Origin: Plantago ovata
Lineage: Eukaryota > Streptophyta > Magnoliopsida > Lamiales > Plantaginaceae
Direction: 5' to 3'
Length of the DNA: 64,000 nucleotides
Assembly (NCBI GenBank): GCA_028274465.1
Contig: CM051456.1
Location: forward strand, 14,783,745 to 14,847,744
The notes below the pieces were generated by a model, which worked only from the letters and a program-made list of their open reading frames with translations, did no database searches and was not told the origin of the DNA. The translations under genes and the position numbers were made by a program. Every line of letters begins with the position of its first letter. Position 1 is the first letter of the stretch. This document shows, piece by piece, positions 12,723 through 24,020 of this stretch.

Positions 12723-15700
12723 GTATGGACCAGGTCCACATAATTTCTCAGTGATGGTATATAATCAGGAGGGTTGAACTTCAACCTTAATCAATACATA
12801 TGTAGAACATTTTTGGTACTTCCATTAAAGCCAACAGATGAAACAAAATAAAACGACCTGACAAAAGTACCAAGAAAACAATGTTACTGCTAGAACACCT
12901 GAAAACGGAAAACAATAACAATAATTCAAGCAAATGAATTAACAGTTAATCTTTTTGATTGAGAACCACTCTTTCACTTATTGATACTACTATACAAACA
13001 AACAGTAAAAATGTACAATAAAATCCATGTGTTGCATATAAAATCGAAGAGCCTCGCTGAACACATAAAACTGTGCTGGTAAAATAAAATGCATTCACTG
13101 CAACTTGCAAGGTTTCACAAACTCGCAATCTGCACCGTGCCCCAAAGTGGAAAAGCACCAGCCTTTCAAGTACACGGTACATATTAACTTATGAACAGAA
13201 CAACCGCCTTTTGACACCAACTTCAACCCCATTACATCCAGCATCATCCCAAATAATGCTCCCTAATCTCCGTCAGAGTACCAACTGAGCTACCCGAATC
13301 AAATGGAAACCATCTTAGGCTCTGGCATGCTGTGACATGGATCTCAAACAGTGATGATGATAATGGCAAAGGTTCCTATATACTGTGCACATGGTAAATT
13401 GACAACATGAATTAAAGCCTGAGAAATGTTTCTCAGTTCTTGTTGTATGACTACCATGATTTTTGACAATTTCCACATGCACAGTCAGCCACATTAAGAA
13501 CAAAACACACCTCCGGATATGATCCAACCATTTCAGTGACCTGAATCAAAGCAAGTACCTCCGCTAGCCTCAAAGAACTACCCTCAAGCTCCAATTATGT
13601 AAAAAATATTCATTTTCAATCACCCTGCAGATTAAAGAAGTCAGACAGAACATGTACGTAATTTAACAATATCTCAAACCAAGTTCAAGACTCCTTTGCA
13701 CTAAATGTTTGAAAAACATGTAAGATATTTCACAAAGTAGTGGTAATGATCAACAGTTCAGTATATTTCATGAAGTACAGTATGAGGTTACATTTTTTAT
13801 GCATAACAACATATATAGCTGTTTGTATATCACATGAATATAGTAAATCAGAATATAGATGATTAAATTCCAATAAACAAAGATCAAAGGACATGTTTAC
13901 AAACTTTGCACACATGCAAACATCTGTCTTTTATTTCATTACTATATTGCCAAGCCTTGTACCCAACTGAAATAACAAACTACAAGCCCATTTTAATAGC
14001 AGTCTTATAGGCACACTATCCGAATTCCAAACAATGTGTAAACTTCTCATAACTATTGAAAACATCTTCTATGACATACATAGTTATCTTTCCTTCAAAC
14101 AATTTTAGCCTCTTGGTAATATACATAGACTCTAGCCAGTTGGAGTCCAAAAGAGAACCCACCAAAGCATTTCAAAGTCCAAACTATTTCTAAGTTTCTC
14201 CATAGTTTTCTATCCAGATTCTATTTGCAGGTAATTCATTGGATTTTCCCTCTGTTCTTTGCTTTGGATTCCTAGAGTTGTTTCGTATATTCTTGCTCTT
14301 TCATTCAATTTAAAGTGACCTTCACTTATTGGGAACATACTGTCACCAGTGCTCATCAGCTCCTCTTCGGGGTTGGTTTGGGTGGATGCTATGATCATCT
14401 GGTACCAAATTACCAATAAACACAAGCCAGTCTGAGGCACCACTAAGGTAATGCTTTATGTACTTGGAGCATTTGCAGCAGAAAACCTATAAATTTTTTA
14501 CCTCTAAATCTCTAGTTAAATGTTTCCCCCAATAAATTTAAGGTTCAGTCTACCTATTTTATTTTTATCTCTATTTTTGTATACTAAAAGCACTTTATAA
14601 TGCATATTTATAGGGAACTATATCATGATTCCTAATTTGTTTTCAGGCACATAATTAAAATGAGAAAACTGATTTAGTAAATTTGCATCTAAATCTTACC
14701 TCTTTAAGTCTATGTTAAGACATTTATTGAGTTTTAGGGGATCTGCCGCAATTGGGTTGTTTCATTCCAGTCCCTCAACCCAATTTTATGCTGCACTTTT
14801 TACTTTTGCTAGGGGATTGATTATGCTTCTTTATAAAAAGCAAAAAAAAAAAAAAAAAAAAGAAAAAGAAGATACAAGACAATCTGCTAAGTCCTAAGAG
14901 ACTAATCAAACCCAAAAGGGCGAAACCAACTCTTACAAGTGAGCAGAGATATTAATGAATGCTTATTCTAATCTGAAAGCTCTACCTTTTATAATGAAAT
15001 ATAGAATCCTAATATGACTCGAACTCTACTTTAAAACATTTCTTGTAGACTTGTAGTGTCTTAAATTGACAAAAACTACAGCAGCAAGGGTAGCAATGAA
15101 TTTCAAATTTTATTCAGGAAGGGATTTATATTTGCCAAAGCCTTTTCAAGATTGATCCACAGAATTATAAATCACACACATTCACACTGTCCATGTCAAA
15201 TACTCCCTCCGTTTTTTAATAGATTGTTGACATTTGATTTTGGAACAATTTTTTATTAGGTTTATATAATGTGTGTGGTGTTTCGTTTAGTGTACACCCA
15301 CAATAAAGGTGTGAGTTAAAAGTTTGCAGAAAAAGGAAACATAAAGAATCTACAAAAACAGATGAAAGAGGAATACACAAATAATTTAAAGAAACAGATG
15401 TGTATATGCCATAACACATAAGGTTTTTAATTTCTAAATTCCAGATGTAATAGAGGTTATAATGCGTCCTGTATATATTCAAGATGTAATAGAGGTTACA
15501 TCACTGTATATATTCTAGGAGGGTGCCATGCCCAAATCAATATGTCAGGCAGGCCATACTAAATCAAGTAGGCAAAAAAAAAAAAAAAACAATAATCAAC
15601 TTATGAAAGGGAGGTTTAACCAGTCTATCAGTTTTCATTTTCAATAGGCTGCCTACTTGTCACGTTGTGATTATACCACAAGACAATGCCATCATTAGAA

Positions 15701-18128
15701 GCCGGAAAGTTAAGAAGTAATGATTATAGTTTCATAATATAGCTTTGTTAATTATTTTCCCGGTGTGATTTGGAAGTAATATGAGGCCAACCAAACCGCA
15801 AAACGTCAACAAAACTAAATGGGGAACCTTGGTGGTGGATGGAGGAAGTAGTTAATTTTAGCTTTTCCAGAAACATAAAACCAGTAATGGTTTAGACCTG
15901 AACTTTAGTGTGCTTAATAAATTTGAGCTCTCACACGAAGGAATGAATGAGCATGTCAATTTTCCATACTGAATTTAAAATCATGGCCCAAGCAATGTAA
16001 GATGTATCATACCTTAACATGCCCCCTTATACGCGAGCTAATACTAGCAAACAAGCAACGGTTCAACAAGTAGACAAGCAGCGCACCACAATGGTCCTGG
16101 CATGGACCTGACAGCATAATTAACCAAGTCAAATGATAATTGCACAAAACATGAGGAATGTGCCGCTCTTTAACAATGAACACATGAAAATACAAAACAT
16201 GCACAACTATACAATACAACAATATTGCTCGACTTTATATGATAAGACCACAATGTTAAACACATGGTAGGAGAAAAGAATGAAATGTCCGTATCTGCTT
16301 TTCACAGTTGACGAGACCCCTCACGATTGAATTGTCCAAAGACCTAATCAACTACCCAGGATATCACCAAAATATTTTGACAGGTAACACTAAAGTTTTA
16401 AAACTAGACCAAATATCTCATACATTATGAATTAGTCCAGTAAAGAATAATCATGAAAAAAGACTCTAGTCAAGTTGCGAATATTTGCTTAAGAATAGTA
16501 ACAGTGTGCTTACACCCACAATAGAAATTCAAAAGCCTTCCATTTATATTTGCTATGTTAATTCACAAGATACTGAAGAACCATAAAGATATATAGTGAT
16601 GATTATTACAAAAGATAATGAAGTTTATAAGATTGAACGGAAAAAATAGTTTGCAGTTTTTTTCCACATCCATAAAATGATTTCCTTCCTTTCATGAACA
16701 GTTTGTTTTTACCATATCATGAATTTTAAGTTTGATTGACTTCGTAATGTAATGCAAGATGCAGAAAATGCCAGGCAAGCTCCTCGATACTACATGATTT
16801 ACATTATTAGCACTAACTTGATGATCAGAAACAGAAAACAATTGACAAACAATGTATATGCTGCAAATTCCTGTTCAGATTCTGACGGGAACATGAACTA
16901 GTTATAATGGGATATTTTTCAAAAGTAGTTAATAAGTAATGAAACATACTAGAACCTTCTAATGCTTAACTGCTCCCATCACCCTCCCCACCCCACACCA
17001 GCACTCCCTGAAGCCTCACAGGAGAGCTAATAATGTTTTCACTGATTAAGATCATCTCTACTTTCTATCAAATGAAGCACTGGAAGTACGCTTCACACAA
17101 ACGATCATCCAGGTTAAAAGTTTGTTGTACAATTGCACATATCAAACAGAAAAGCACCTGTTGCCCACATACTAAATTAACTGAGATTGCAAAAAGCTTT
17201 ACAATTAGGTACTTATCAATATGCAGATTCCATGATCATGTAACAAAAAGCTGAGGGAAAAAAGCTCAAATACATTAAATTCCTCACCCCCACTCCACAT
17301 TACACGAATGTATATAGCATCAGGCCTCTAAGGAATAGAATCGAGCATGATCCAAAGGGATAGAAGATCAAAAGTAGCTAAACCATACCGATGAGGCAAA
17401 AAACTCAAGTGCATAGCAAGCTGTCATGATGTATTATTGAGGTCATAGAACAAGCAACTTGCTAGAATAATTAATCAGGGTAAAAACTATGTTTTGTTCA
17501 TAACAATGAAACAATGAACCCTTTCCATTCACCATCACATATCTGCATACTCGATTTTTGGGATGCCGATTACAGTTGATATGAGGGGAGTGAAATCTGT
17601 GATAGAATAAGAAGTTGAGCATGTAGATCCATGACATTCATATTAGCGCCTCTCATCCTCGCAGAATCATATATATACTAATGCTTTTGAACATAAGAAT
17701 AAAAGCTGAAAATTTTGCTGAGAGCTCCCTTTAATATAAGATGTTTTGGGATTTTTCACACATCATAAGTCAACATTTGTTTCATCAATACTGTTGATAG
17801 AATAATTGAAAAACGAGATATTGGCGTCTTGGATAAGTGAACCAGCAAATAGTAGATGAGAAAGATGCATAGTTTTTTGAGACAAAACATAAATAAAATG
17901 GGAGTTGATGCATTAAAAGTGGTGACAATACAGAATATAGGGGAACATATTCCAAAACATATATTTCTTTTTTTTTTTTTTTAATGGTAAAAAACTTTCT
18001 ATTTGTTGAACAGGAAGTAGCTTTTCAGATCACCCAGAAAGTGAAATGGCCAGAGTTTCTTGGGACAGATGGAGAACTATATGAGTTCCCTCAGAACAAG
18101 AACTAAACATAAAACACAAAGAGAACTA

Positions 18129-18345
18129 GTGATAACAGTACCTGCAGGACAAGATTGTTCAAATGCTCGTTCCAGTATATTAGCAACTGCAAAGCCAAAA
18201 TAAAATCAAGAACATCGAGAGATTATAAGAAGCCAAAAAGAGAGAAGTGCAGTGTAGCTTACTTAACTGCACAATGTAGTAAGTACTGGGTAGTAACATG
18301 CCTTGTGCAACCTCACATAAAATATAACCGACTTAACCACCACAA
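18129..18345. repeat. First copy of a diverged duplication in the pri-miR156 region
   Basis: This resembles 19439-19655 at a constant offset of 1310 bp. Shared anchors are gtgataacarnacctgca at the left, a middle segment around aactgcacaatgtarta, and cacataaaatataaccga at the right. Identity in between is modest. Both copies keep a minus-strand splice-donor-like sequence, CAG followed by GTnnTGTTATCAC. Confidence 0.6.
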
Positions 18346-19438
18346 ATGCTTATTCTTCATATATGATTATTCACAAATCACAAGCATGTGTTTCTTGATA
18401 GTTGGCATACACTTCATAATTGTTTTTGTATAACTCTAATATTTCCCACATAACCTATAAGGAAAGCCAACTAGGCTCCATTTTTCTCTTCAGAATATAT
18501 GGGGAAAACAATATCAACATTGAGTAGCATTGGGGAAAGGTTAACCCATTGATAACTCCCCCAAATTCAAAATAACAATCTTGAAAACACCATTCACACC
18601 TTTTACAATAGCTTATCAACAGACAAGCATTAGAAAATAAAAATGAGGCAATCTTCTGAACTGACTAAACGAGTTAAGCTTCACTAGAGTGTTTCGTTCA
18701 AGTAATCAATTGTGATTTTCTATGATATCAAAACAATTGACAACTTACAAAGCGACAAAAATGAAACCAGAAATTAGTGTTTGATTTTAAGTTTCTTAAC
18801 AGGTCAGTAATGAACTTCCAAACCAGGTTGTATTCTAAACATTATACTAGTGGAAATAAAGTTCAACATCAAGTCACAATTGATTTTTCAGTTTACATTC
18901 TGAAGGGAACGGAACTAATAACTTAGGGAACCCACCAAAAAAAAGACTTCCCGACTAACTGCTGCTTACTTCCTTGGGGTATGACAAGGGTGCTGAAGAT
19001 TTAAGTTAAATCATTTCCCTATCTCCTGCCCCATGACGGGAAATGCATCCTTCAGGCTAGATCATTTTGGTTTATGTAAATAAGATAACAGAAACAGCAC
19101 CCCCCAGTACAACTATGCATATGAGACAAAAGGACCATATCGTATCTGAGATCGGACAACAAAGTACACCTTAATAAGAGCAGATAAAAGAAAGAAAAGA
19201 ATGAACAACTTTTGTTCATGATTTGTCTTTGTTGAGAAAAGGTCAACAAGTGCATTAGTTTTGATTTCCACATTGCAAGATCATACACAGATGCATTTAC
19301 TTATCAACCAGAAGAACCATATAAGCTACATGATTGAGACATAGAACAGGCTACTTGCTTACGGCGTAAGGAGCACTTACGTATAAATCTATATGAGCAT
19401 CCACATAAAGAACAAATATTAACATCATATCAAACCAG

Positions 19439-19655
19439 TGATAACAACACCTGCAAATGCAAAATGCAAGACTGCTAGGTTTCAATCCTCTAGCGATACA
19501 TCCTAACAGCTAGCAATCGAAACGAAAACAAAAACAAATTCAAAGGACTAGAGAGGTGGAGATGTAACTTGCCTTAACCTCAATTGCAGAATGTAATAAA
19601 ACAGTGATAGCACAATAAAATCCCACATAAAATATAACCGAGTTAATCAGCTGTT
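19439..19655. repeat. Second copy of the diverged duplication, next to MIR156
   Basis: Partner of 18129-18345, ending about 170 bases from the miR156 hairpin. On the minus strand it is immediately downstream of the precursor. The hairpin itself is not duplicated: the matching place beside the other copy (about 18517-18601) holds no miR156-like sequence. Confidence 0.6.
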
Positions 19656-19826
19656 TCTAAGGTTGCATATCTATGAATATGTACAACACAAAAGAAATGA
19701 AGGTAACTAAGTCAATTATAGTCAACGTAACGAGTAGAGAAGCATGGAACAAAGTGTGTGTCTGTGTAAGCTTAAGAGAAAACGAGAGAAGGAAGGGAAA
19801 GAAAGGTAGGAATGAAGGAAAGAAGC

Positions 19827-19911
19827 TGACAGAAGAAAAGTGAGCACACGCATAAACCGTATACACAATATCTTATACCATTTGCCTGCAAGTGCTCACT
19901 CTCTTCTGTCA
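19827..19911 (-). ncRNA. MIR156: MIR156 precursor hairpin
   Basis: The minus strand at 19911-19892 reads TGACAGAAGAGAGTGAGCAC, identical to canonical plant miR156. The 3' arm at 19847-19827 is its near-perfect complement: 20 paired positions including two G-U pairs, plus one bulged base. This is the usual miR156* side. The loop region 19848-19891 extends the stem with GTATA/TATAC and AAA/TTT pairs. The mature strand on the 5' arm and the short loop match known MIR156 genes. miR156 guides cleavage and translational repression of SPL transcription factor mRNAs and controls the juvenile-to-adult phase change. Read on the plus strand the 5' arm would not be canonical, so the minus strand is chosen. 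The gene converges on the LRL bHLH gene and lies between it and CIPK6, as in Arabidopsis MIR156B. Confidence 0.95.
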
Positions 19912-20300
19912 ATTTATCCCCACCTAAGCTTAACCTATTTCTCTTTCTCTTTCTCTATCTATAACATAACAAGAAAAGGAAGAAAAAAATCATCACTTGT
20001 TATATGAATTTTCATAGATCTAGAAACAAGAAAGCAATTCACGAGGAAATGAAAAAAAAAAATTAAAAAATGAAAAAAGAAGAAGAAAAAAGCCCATTTT
20101 TAGAGGCATAAACCAGCCAAGAAGCAGCAGCAGCATCCAGACAGAAAGAGAAGAGAAGAAGATTAGGGTTTTTGTCGTATACTGCTGTGGTTTTAGTACT
20201 AGTAGCATGGTGATTCATCATGCAACACAACACAACAGCAGTAGCAGGTGGATTTTACAAGGACTGACAGTACGAGCTTGATGATGATATATAGCTTAGA
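19912..20300 (-). other. Probable 5' leader and promoter-proximal region of MIR156
   Basis: Upstream of the hairpin on the minus strand is a CT-rich leader (ctcttctctttctgtctgg near 20135-20155). A candidate TATA-like sequence, ctatatatcatc, lies at about 20285-20296 on the minus strand. Transcription could start near 20255. There is no direct evidence for the start site. Confidence 0.4.
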
Positions 20301-21650
20301 AAGGAGATTGGAAATTAGATTTATTTCTTGGTAACAAGAATAATTGAATCAGTCTCACAGAGAAGGGTACTGGGTAGGGACCAAATGGCAATTCAAAGGA
20401 AGGACAATCTGATGATAATCGTCATCATCATCATCATCAATGTCCAGCAGACCAAACCCAATATTGGTACTATTTGGTGGTGTGGTGGGTACTTGGCTAC
20501 TTCCACCCACGAGGGAAGATAGATACCGACATCTTATTATCTTCTTATATAATCCATATTAGTACTTTTTTTTGCTTTTTCTAATTAATTAATTAATTTA
20601 GTACAACTAGGATTAGTAGTTCTAAGTGATTGATTGATCATGTACTTAGTGTGTACAAAGCTACGGAGTGATTTAGGGAGTAGTAGTACTAGTAGTACTA
20701 TTATTATGAAAGGCTCGAGGGGAGACCATGGAGTTGTCGACACCCCATTTGCTGCTACATACCTGGCTGGCGGTGGTGGGATTATCATTTTTTCTTCTTG
20801 CTTCCACCGCCGCTCAATACCCTTTCTTTATTTTCTGGATTACCTCACCGATCTAATTGGTCGAGTTTATTAATTATTCAAGGAATCGTCATAAAGATAG
20901 TAGAAACAAACTTGTACTGATAAATTTACAAAATAAACTTTCATTAATATTATTTAGCCATCTTTGGCACGCCACAAGAACTGCATGTTCAATATAGTAG
21001 AAATGGTGAGTACGGTTTAATATAAATATTTATCTCGCTCATGATATTTATGGATTACAATAAATTGTTTATCATGTTAAGACTATTTTATGACTACTAA
21101 TGAACATTGGAGCACTCCAATAGTTGAATTTGACGAACTTACTTTGAGTATGACTAGGTGCAAAGAGATCAAGGAGGAAGAAGGAGATGCATTTCAAGTC
21201 TGTTTGAGGAAGTGAGAGCTCATCATTTATTTATACTTCAAATGCATCATTTCCCAAGCGCTACAACACTTTAAAATGTATTCAAAACCTTCACCTAAGT
21301 GTCCGGAGACGAATGGTTAAGTTTTACACACTATGAGTGAAGCGTTTGTTTAGAAGAAAAAAAAATAGCAAATGAGCGCATCCTTTTGCTCGACGCGTCG
21401 CAACGCCATATAGACGTAGACGTCCTAGATGTCCATAAATAATTTCAGCACCGCACACTCTCTATCCTGGAATTCGATAGGCGATCTCATTTTTCCTATA
21501 ACTTGCTCTCTAGCACACTGAAACATTCAACCCATGTGTGTTTGAATGACTTAAATTACTCATGTATTGATTGAATGTGCATTAATCACTCCTTCACCAC
21601 ACAGATATTTAGTAACTTAACATAGTTAGTGACATTCGTTTCAACACATA
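20301..21650. other. Intergenic DNA upstream of MIR156
   Basis: AT-rich DNA with short simple repeats: a (CAT)n run near 20423-20440, AATT repeats near 20583-20597 and a palindromic cluster of agtagtact at 20680-20702. No gene was recognised. Confidence 0.5.
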
Positions 21651-21654
21651 GAGA

Positions 21655-21835
21655 AACAAAATCATTTTTTGTTTAAACGACAAATCTACCTAATCTCCTA
21701 CTCCTACACTACTCATTTACCATCTTATAACTCAAAATACACTTATCATAACCTTATGTGTCTGACGGGGTCGAAACCACAACCTCTCCTTGCTACTCCA
21801 AATGCCGTACCGCCAGACCACCTTAATCAATCATG
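21655..21835 (-). mobile_element. tRNA-derived SINE copy
   Basis: On the minus strand: ggtggtctggcggtac (box-A region), then gtggtttcgacccc (box B), gagttataagatgg, gtagtgtaggagtaggag and a 3' end gtcgtttaaacaaaaaa. It is the same family as 12545-12722 and the relic at 6.8-7.0 kb. Target duplication is not clear and the borders are approximate. Confidence 0.65.
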
Positions 21836-23389
21836 AGAAACCTATTTCCAATGTGTTGAACCCAAAAGGACCAAATATATATACATCGAATGAATTGAAA
21901 ACTCGTTCGTTTCACTAAAATTCCAAACATGTAGCATAGCATAATCGCCTCCAAACCTACATGTGGGGAGATGGATTGTTTGTTATGATAAGGTCCTCGT
22001 TGCACATTTAAGGTGTTTTTTTAAATGTGAAGTGGGGTGTATGATAATATATGGAGATGGAGGATATATTCGTGGAATTGACAGTTGGATGTATCTCCTT
22101 AAAACTTGATCAATAATCATCCCGTTCTTGGTGTTTACAAAATGATAGCTATCCTTAGGATTTTATTTTTTTTCCTTTTTTGTTTATCTGATTTTTAAAA
22201 CAGAAGAAAACAACCAAGATAAGATAGTGTAAGAGACATTAGTAAATGAACTTGATAAACACCACATAAATAATATCTTGTTTCTAGCAATAAGCACGAT
22301 TAGTGACATCTATGAGCCATATTGAGATATACATCGCATTGCTTGTGTGGACTTGATTTCCGATGTGTAGGTCCCTTATATAGTGTAGTCATTACCGACT
22401 TGGAAGCTAACTTGCTTTAAGTAAAATTATCAAAATCCCATGAAAGTGAATTGACACATGCAATGTCCATGCAGAGTGTGATGCTCATGATAAATAGTTG
22501 TTAGACTTCAATCTTCCCTAGTTAAGTCCATTTGTACATACTTACCACGCGATGAACTTAATATATGTCTTGAAGTGGTCGGCATTATGCCTATACCAAA
22601 AATAGATACACACCCACACAATGACACTACCATGAATCAGCATTCACTCCGATGCACTAGTTTCATAAGTGTGTACATTTGAAGATTGAAAGATGTAAAT
22701 GAGAAAGATTAGTGTTTGGAATTGGATTTTGATATTGAATTTTTCATTTTCATGTGTAAAATTTACTCTTCAAAATAAAAAATTCACCTCTAAAATTCAA
22801 TTCCAATCACTAGGTCTTTTTGCGCATATGCAATAAGTCCTAGGTAAATTTATGCAGGAGTTGAAACCCTTTATTATACCGCGGAAGAAGTCGTTATGCA
22901 TTTGTCTTGTTCCATTTATTCGCAAGGGTAATATAGGAAATGCCAAATTCGCTTTAACATTATCGATATTAATTACTATGAGTCTATGACAACATCAATA
23001 TCGAGAGCAAATTGTTAATAATGTGATCAATTGAAACTACTTTGAGTGAATATTTTTAAAAATAAATAAATCGACTAATTAACTAACAGTGTTGATGTTC
23101 TGTTCGGACTCTAAAATTACTACACCGTGATTTGAGCGGCCAAGGGTCATGAAGGTCGCTTGAGGTCGAGAAACTTGCGAGTTCTTAAACAAACGTCCTA
23201 GTACGTTGTGTCGAATTTGGACGTTTTAGGCGTTAACAAACCGAGCGATCCAGTGATCATGTTTCAGTTAATATAACCGTGAAGGACCACCAAAATTAAT
23301 CTTTTCTCGCTCAACAGACTGGAATTCAACTCAACAACAAGGGTTTCCAAAAACCTGAAGTAACAACAATTGAGAGCTTAGGAGCAAAA
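21836..23389. other. Intergenic DNA, no gene seen
   Basis: AT-rich sequence without a convincing ORF, hairpin or transposon end. The last hundred bases or so before 23390 should hold the promoter and 5' leader of the COA6-like gene; no clear TATA box was found. Confidence 0.5.
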
Positions 23390-24020
23390 ATGGCGTCCCA
23401 ACAAGGAACCGATACTGTTCGCACAGACGTGCTGTCAGCCTCCAGATTAGCCTGCTACAAGGTATCGTCATCTTCCCTTTCTGCTTTCAATCTCACTTTA
23501 CTCACTCCCTCTGTAGTCCCTCACCTGCTATTGATTCATGATACTGATTGATTAATTACACTAGTAACCGCTATAAAATTATGATTTGTTCATCTAACTG
23601 GATCATATTAGCTTCAATCTAGCTGACGATTGCGAATTTTCCATGCCCTAATAGGCTCGCGATGCCTTCTACGATTGTCTGGAGAAACAATCTGATAAGA
23701 AAGAGACTGAATGTGCCATGGTTGGTTTGCTCTACCCTGTTCAATGCAAGAAGATTCGTGAGGCGTACGAGAAGCAGTGTAGACCTACCTGGGTAAATTC
23801 CTTAGACATTTTCCTTTTTTTTCGTTTTTTTTAAATTTTTTTTCAATATTAGAATGCGGTTTGTTTGATTTGTTGCTGTGTTTTGAACCTGCAGGTGAAG
23901 CATTTTGACAGGCAGTACTGTGTGAAGAAGAGAGGTGATCGGTTGTTGGATGACAGAGATAGCAGAAGAGGTCCGTTGTCACTGCCACAGCCTTATACTT
24001 TCAAACCCCCTGTCCATTAG
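23390..24020 (+). CDS. COA6-like cytochrome c oxidase assembly protein
   Basis: Three exons (23390-23461, 23655-23792, 23895-24020) join in phase 0 at GT-AG borders and encode 111 residues. The twin-cysteine signature is C22-X9-C32 and C55-X10-C66, as in COA6 of the COX6B-like CHCH fold. Such proteins are imported into the mitochondrial intermembrane space, oxidised by the Mia40 relay, and help deliver copper to the CuA site of cytochrome c oxidase. No cleavable presequence is evident, as usual for this class. The C-terminal tail after residue 80 is basic and then proline-rich. The ATG used is the first one, just before the conserved ASRLACYKARDAFYDCLEK segment. It could be annotated as a 'cytochrome c oxidase subunit VIb family' protein; the CX10C spacing favours COA6. 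Confidence 0.9.

Larger units (their letters stand above)
12723..19826 (-). other. Non-coding stretch, possible downstream part of pri-miR156
   Basis: Seven kilobases with no credible protein-coding exon on either strand. It lies downstream of the MIR156 hairpin, which is transcribed on the minus strand towards it. Many plant MIR156 genes yield long spliced primary transcripts, so part of this may be exons and introns of the pri-miRNA. Two candidate small minus-strand exons with splice-like borders are 18142-18186 (TTTGCAG before, GTACTG after) and 19451-19502 (GTTAG before, GTGTTG after). Also present are A runs at about 14840-14862 and 15574-15590, a Stowaway-like end (ctccctccgtt) near 15204, and a short duplication around 15445-15520 (agatgtaatagaggtta twice). 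This is inference only. Confidence 0.35.

Noticed and set aside
12445..12741. 98-codon minus-strand frame with a Phe run
   Set aside because: It is the reverse reading of the SINE and its A tail.
13315..13527. Minus-strand frame of 70 codons in the region between the bHLH gene and MIR156
   Set aside because: No recognisable domain and no flanking exons; at most part of a non-coding transcript.
17721..17735. miR159/319-like sequence (agagctccctttaat) on the minus strand
   Set aside because: Only about 14 of 15 bases fit part of the mature miRNA, and no complementary arm lies at the expected distance.
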